From Tethybacter castelli (GTDB lineage Bacteria > Pseudomonadota > Gammaproteobacteria > Tethybacterales > Tethybacteraceae): DNA of 14,914 bases. Made by a program: the position numbers and the translations under genes. The stretch is from assembly GCA_036679665.1 (NCBI GenBank), contig JAZHEJ010000011.1:1-14914 (forward strand), given 5' to 3'. The notes below the pieces were generated by a model. It was not told where the DNA came from. It ran no database searches and saw only the letters and a program-made list of their open reading frames with translations. Below are positions 12,918 through 14,914 of the stretch, in pieces; the first letter of the stretch is position 1; each line of letters starts with the position of its first letter.

Positions 12918-13651
12918 AAAATATTCTTATCATCGGCGCGACTTCGGCGATCGCCACCGCCACCGCCCGGCTCTGGGCTAGCGAAGGCCACAAACTGTAT
13001 TTGCTAGCTCGCGATGAAGAAAGACTGGCGGCGCTCGCCGCCGATTTGAAATTGCGCGGCGCGCCTAACGTTCACACCGCCAAGTTCGCGGCGAATGAGT
13101 TGGCGGGCCACCAAAAGATGATTGAGCAAGCAATCGCCGCGCTAAATAGCCTGGATGTGGTACTGATCGCGCACGGCACCCTTGCCGACCAAAAAGCGTG
13201 CGCGCGTGATTTCGAGCTGACATTGCAAGAACTGAACACCAACGCGACTAGCGTGCTGTCGTTGCTTACTCATCTGGCCACCAAGCTCGAAGAACAAAAA
13301 AGCGGGACGCTCGCGGTGATCGGTTCGGTTGCCGGCGATCGCGGTCGCCAGTCCAACTATGTGTACGGAACCGCCAAGGGCGCGGTCGCGATATTCTTGC
13401 AAGGATTGCGCCAGCGCCTTGCCAAATCAAAAGTGCATGTGCTGACGATCAAGCCCGGGTTCGTCGATACGCCGATGACCGAAGCGTTCACCAAAGGGTT
13501 GTTATGGGCCAGCCCCGCGACGGTGGCCAAGGATATAGCCAAAGCGGTGGCCGCGCAAAAAGATGTGATTTACACCCCGTGGTTTTGGCGGTGGGTGATG
13601 TTGGTAATCAAAATGGTGCCGGAAAAGATTTTCAAAAAACTAACGATGTGA
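12914..13651 (+). CDS. DprE2-like SDR, keto-reductase of polyprenyl-phospho-arabinose synthesis
   Basis: This 245-residue short-chain dehydrogenase should reduce the 2'-keto sugar lipid made by the preceding oxidase, giving polyprenyl-phosphate-arabinofuranose. The nucleotide loop is GATSAIA at 8-14, less canonical than TGxxxGxG but common in DprE2 relatives. The NNAG motif is replaced by IAHG at 85-88. Catalytic Ser138 lies in IGSVAG, with Tyr151 and Lys155 in YGTAK; KPGFVDTPMT follows at 180-189. The C-terminal stretch FWRWVMLVIKMV is hydrophobic and may hold it at the membrane, where the lipid substrate is. The GTG start overlaps the oxidase stop by 4 bp, implying coupled translation. Position supports the assignment more than sequence alone. 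Confidence 0.85.
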   Translation: MKNILIIGATSAIATATARLWASEGHKLYLLARDEERLAALAADLKLRGAPNVHTAKFAANELAGHQKMIEQAIAALNSLDVVLIAHGTLADQKACARDFELTLQELNTNATSVLSLLTHLATKLEEQKSGTLAVIGSVAGDRGRQSNYVYGTAKGAVAIFLQGLRQRLAKSKVHVLTIKPGFVDTPMTEAFTKGLLWASPATVAKDIAKAVAAQKDVIYTPWFWRWVMLVIKMVPEKIFKKLTM

Positions 13652-13701
13652 TTTATGAGTTAAGATAGTGCCCTATTGATGTTTATCTGGCATCTGATCA
13701 G

Positions 13702-13740
13702 GCGCGTTTTGCGCGCGAATATGGCCTAATCGGCCATGTT
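13702..13740. repeat. Two adjacent hairpins after the arabinose-lipid operon
   Basis: GCGCG (13702-13706) pairs with CGCGC (13712-13716) around a five-base loop. Next to it ATGGCC (13721-13726) pairs with GGCCAT (13732-13737), extendable outward to 13718 and 13740 with one U-G pair. They lie in the 118-bp gap before the ABC ATPase gene and may separate the two transcription units, but no T-run follows. Confidence 0.5.
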
Positions 13741-13769
13741 GCGCCACCCTGCTTACCTTTGTTGTTGGG

Positions 13770-14914
13770 ATGACTAAGGAGCAACCCAAACCGGCAATTT
13801 TGCAAGCTAGCCGGATCTCCAAACGTTTCGGCGCGCAGCTGGCCAATGATGAGGTCAACCTGACGATTCGTTCTGGCACAATTCATGCCCTGCTAGGCGA
13901 AAACGGCGCCGGAAAATCGACGCTGGTGAAAATTTTGTACGGTGCGCATCAACCGGATTCGGGCCAGTTGTTTTGGCAAGGCCGCCCCGTGTCGATCGCA
14001 AGCCCGGCCGCCGCGCGCGATCTGGGCATCGGTATGGTTTTCCAACATTGCGCATTATTCGAGTCGTTTAACGTATTGGAAAACATCGAGCTTGGCCTTG
14101 ATGCTGATTTTGTGACCGATCGCCACGAGTTAAAAGAGAAGATTCGTGAGGTGCTTGGCGAATACGGCCTTGATCTGAATCTGCGCGCCAAAGTGGCGGA
14201 TCTGTCGGCCGGCGAACGCCAGCGTCTTGAAATTGTGCGTTGTTTGTTGCAAAACCCCAAGGTGTTGATTATGGATGAGCCGACTTCGGTGCTTACCGTC
14301 CAAGAGGCGCGTCGGTTGTTTGTGATTTTGCGGCGCATGGCAAAACGCGGTTGCGCTATCGTTTATATAAGCCACCGTTTGGAGGAAGTGCGCGAGCTTT
14401 GCGACTGCGCGACGATCATGCGTAAATCCCGGGTGGTGGACGAGCTTATGCCGCGCACCGCGACCGCCGCGCAACTGGCTGAGCTGATGTTGGGCGCCGA
14501 AGTGGGTGGCGTGGCGCGCAACGGCGCGCAACGAACGACCAAGCAAAAGGTGCGGTTACAGGTCAACGGACTGAACATGGCGGCGGCGAGTAAATTCGGC
14601 GTGGCGTTGGGCAATATTGACTTTGAAGTGGCCGGCGGACAAATATTGGCGATCGCCGGTATCGCCGGTAACGGCCAGGGAGAATTGTTTGACGCGCTGT
14701 CGGGCGAGCGCCGCGCCACGAGGCCTGAATGCGTAAAACTTTACGGTCGGGCGGTCGGCACCGCGTCGATTACCCAGCGCCGCAAACTTGACGCGGCGTT
14801 TATTCCCGAACAGCGCCTAGGCCACGGCGCGGTGCCGCAATTTCGTCTGAGCGACAACATTTTGCTGTCGCGCCACGCCACTGAACACCGCTTGCAAAAA
14901 ACCGGGGTGCTGAT
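13770..14914 (+). CDS. Double-domain ABC importer ATPase (RbsA/YufO type), partial at the right edge
   Basis: The frame is open from ATG 13770 to the window end (381 codons seen of about 500 expected). The first nucleotide-binding domain is complete: Walker A GENGAGKS at 43-50, a Q-loop in VFQHCALF, signature LSAGERQRLEI, Walker B VLIMDEPTS and the H-loop in YISHRLEE. A second domain begins around residue 260; its P-loop is degenerate (GIAGNGQGEL), as is normal for sugar- and nucleoside-type importers. This family drives uptake together with two permeases and a BMP- or ribose-type binding protein. The best partner is the BMP protein encoded at 8561-9616; permeases are expected downstream. No good ribosome binding site precedes the ATG (TTGGG is too close), so the start is less sure than the gene. 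Confidence 0.9.
   Translation, partial: MTKEQPKPAILQASRISKRFGAQLANDEVNLTIRSGTIHALLGENGAGKSTLVKILYGAHQPDSGQLFWQGRPVSIASPAAARDLGIGMVFQHCALFESFNVLENIELGLDADFVTDRHELKEKIREVLGEYGLDLNLRAKVADLSAGERQRLEIVRCLLQNPKVLIMDEPTSVLTVQEARRLFVILRRMAKRGCAIVYISHRLEEVRELCDCATIMRKSRVVDELMPRTATAAQLAELMLGAEVGGVARNGAQRTTKQKVRLQVNGLNMAAASKFGVALGNIDFEVAGGQILAIAGIAGNGQGELFDALSGERRATRPECVKLYGRAVGTASITQRRKLDAAFIPEQRLGHGAVPQFRLSDNILLSRHATEHRLQKTGVL

Noticed and set aside
12914..13651. DprE2-like SDR as a pseudogene because TGxxxGxG and NNAG are altered
   Set aside because: The frame is intact, Ser-Tyr-Lys are present, and such changes are common in DprE2 relatives; the operon overlaps also argue for function.

Overview
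The window looks like chromosome from a Gram-negative proteobacterium, most likely a betaproteobacterial lineage. The main argument is gene order: a TPR lipoprotein, lolB, ispE and tRNA-Gln(UUG) follow one another directly, an arrangement known from beta- and some gammaproteobacteria. A fused thiD-thiE, outer-membrane lipoprotein signals and a glcE-type gene tail fit this. Base composition is moderate, and TTG is used often for Leu and sometimes as a start codon. No rRNA genes, CRISPR arrays, insertion sequences or phage genes were found.

Left part (1-2424): the 3' end of a glycolate oxidase GlcE-type gene is followed by a second copy of its tail. An exact 77-bp direct repeat (1-77 and 277-353) marks the duplication. 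Convergent to it, on the minus strand, run a lytic transglycosylase and a fused ThiD-ThiE thiamin enzyme, which overlap by 16 bp.

Positions 2448-6485 hold a compact plus-strand operon: a HAD-family phosphatase with a 48-bp minisatellite inside it, the TPR lipoprotein, lolB, ispE and tRNA-Gln. All junctions overlap or are only a few bases apart. The ispE frame has no stop codon before the tRNA and reads in frame through all of it.

Positions 6501-9616 are on the minus strand: a classical SDR oxidoreductase, a lone PUA/EVE-like plus HNH endonuclease (possibly a modification-dependent defence nuclease), a three-hairpin intergenic cluster, and a BMP-family (purine-nucleoside-type) periplasmic binding protein. 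The bmp gene lies downstream of an AT-rich 540-bp intergenic region. That region contains a possible terminator/antiterminator leader, a perfect DnaA box and several palindromes.

Positions 10157-13651 are a three-gene plus-strand operon with overlapping ends: a HAD phosphatase-UbiA phosphoribosyltransferase fusion, a DprE1-like FAD oxidase and a DprE2-like SDR. By family knowledge, these three can turn polyprenyl phosphate plus PRPP into polyprenyl-phosphate-arabinofuranose, the lipid donor for D-arabinofuranosylation. The arabinosyltransferase that would use it is not in the window. From 13770 to the right edge runs a double-domain ABC ATPase of the RbsA/YufO kind. It is probably the motor for the BMP protein encoded on the other side of the arabinose operon, so the transporter locus appears split around that operon.
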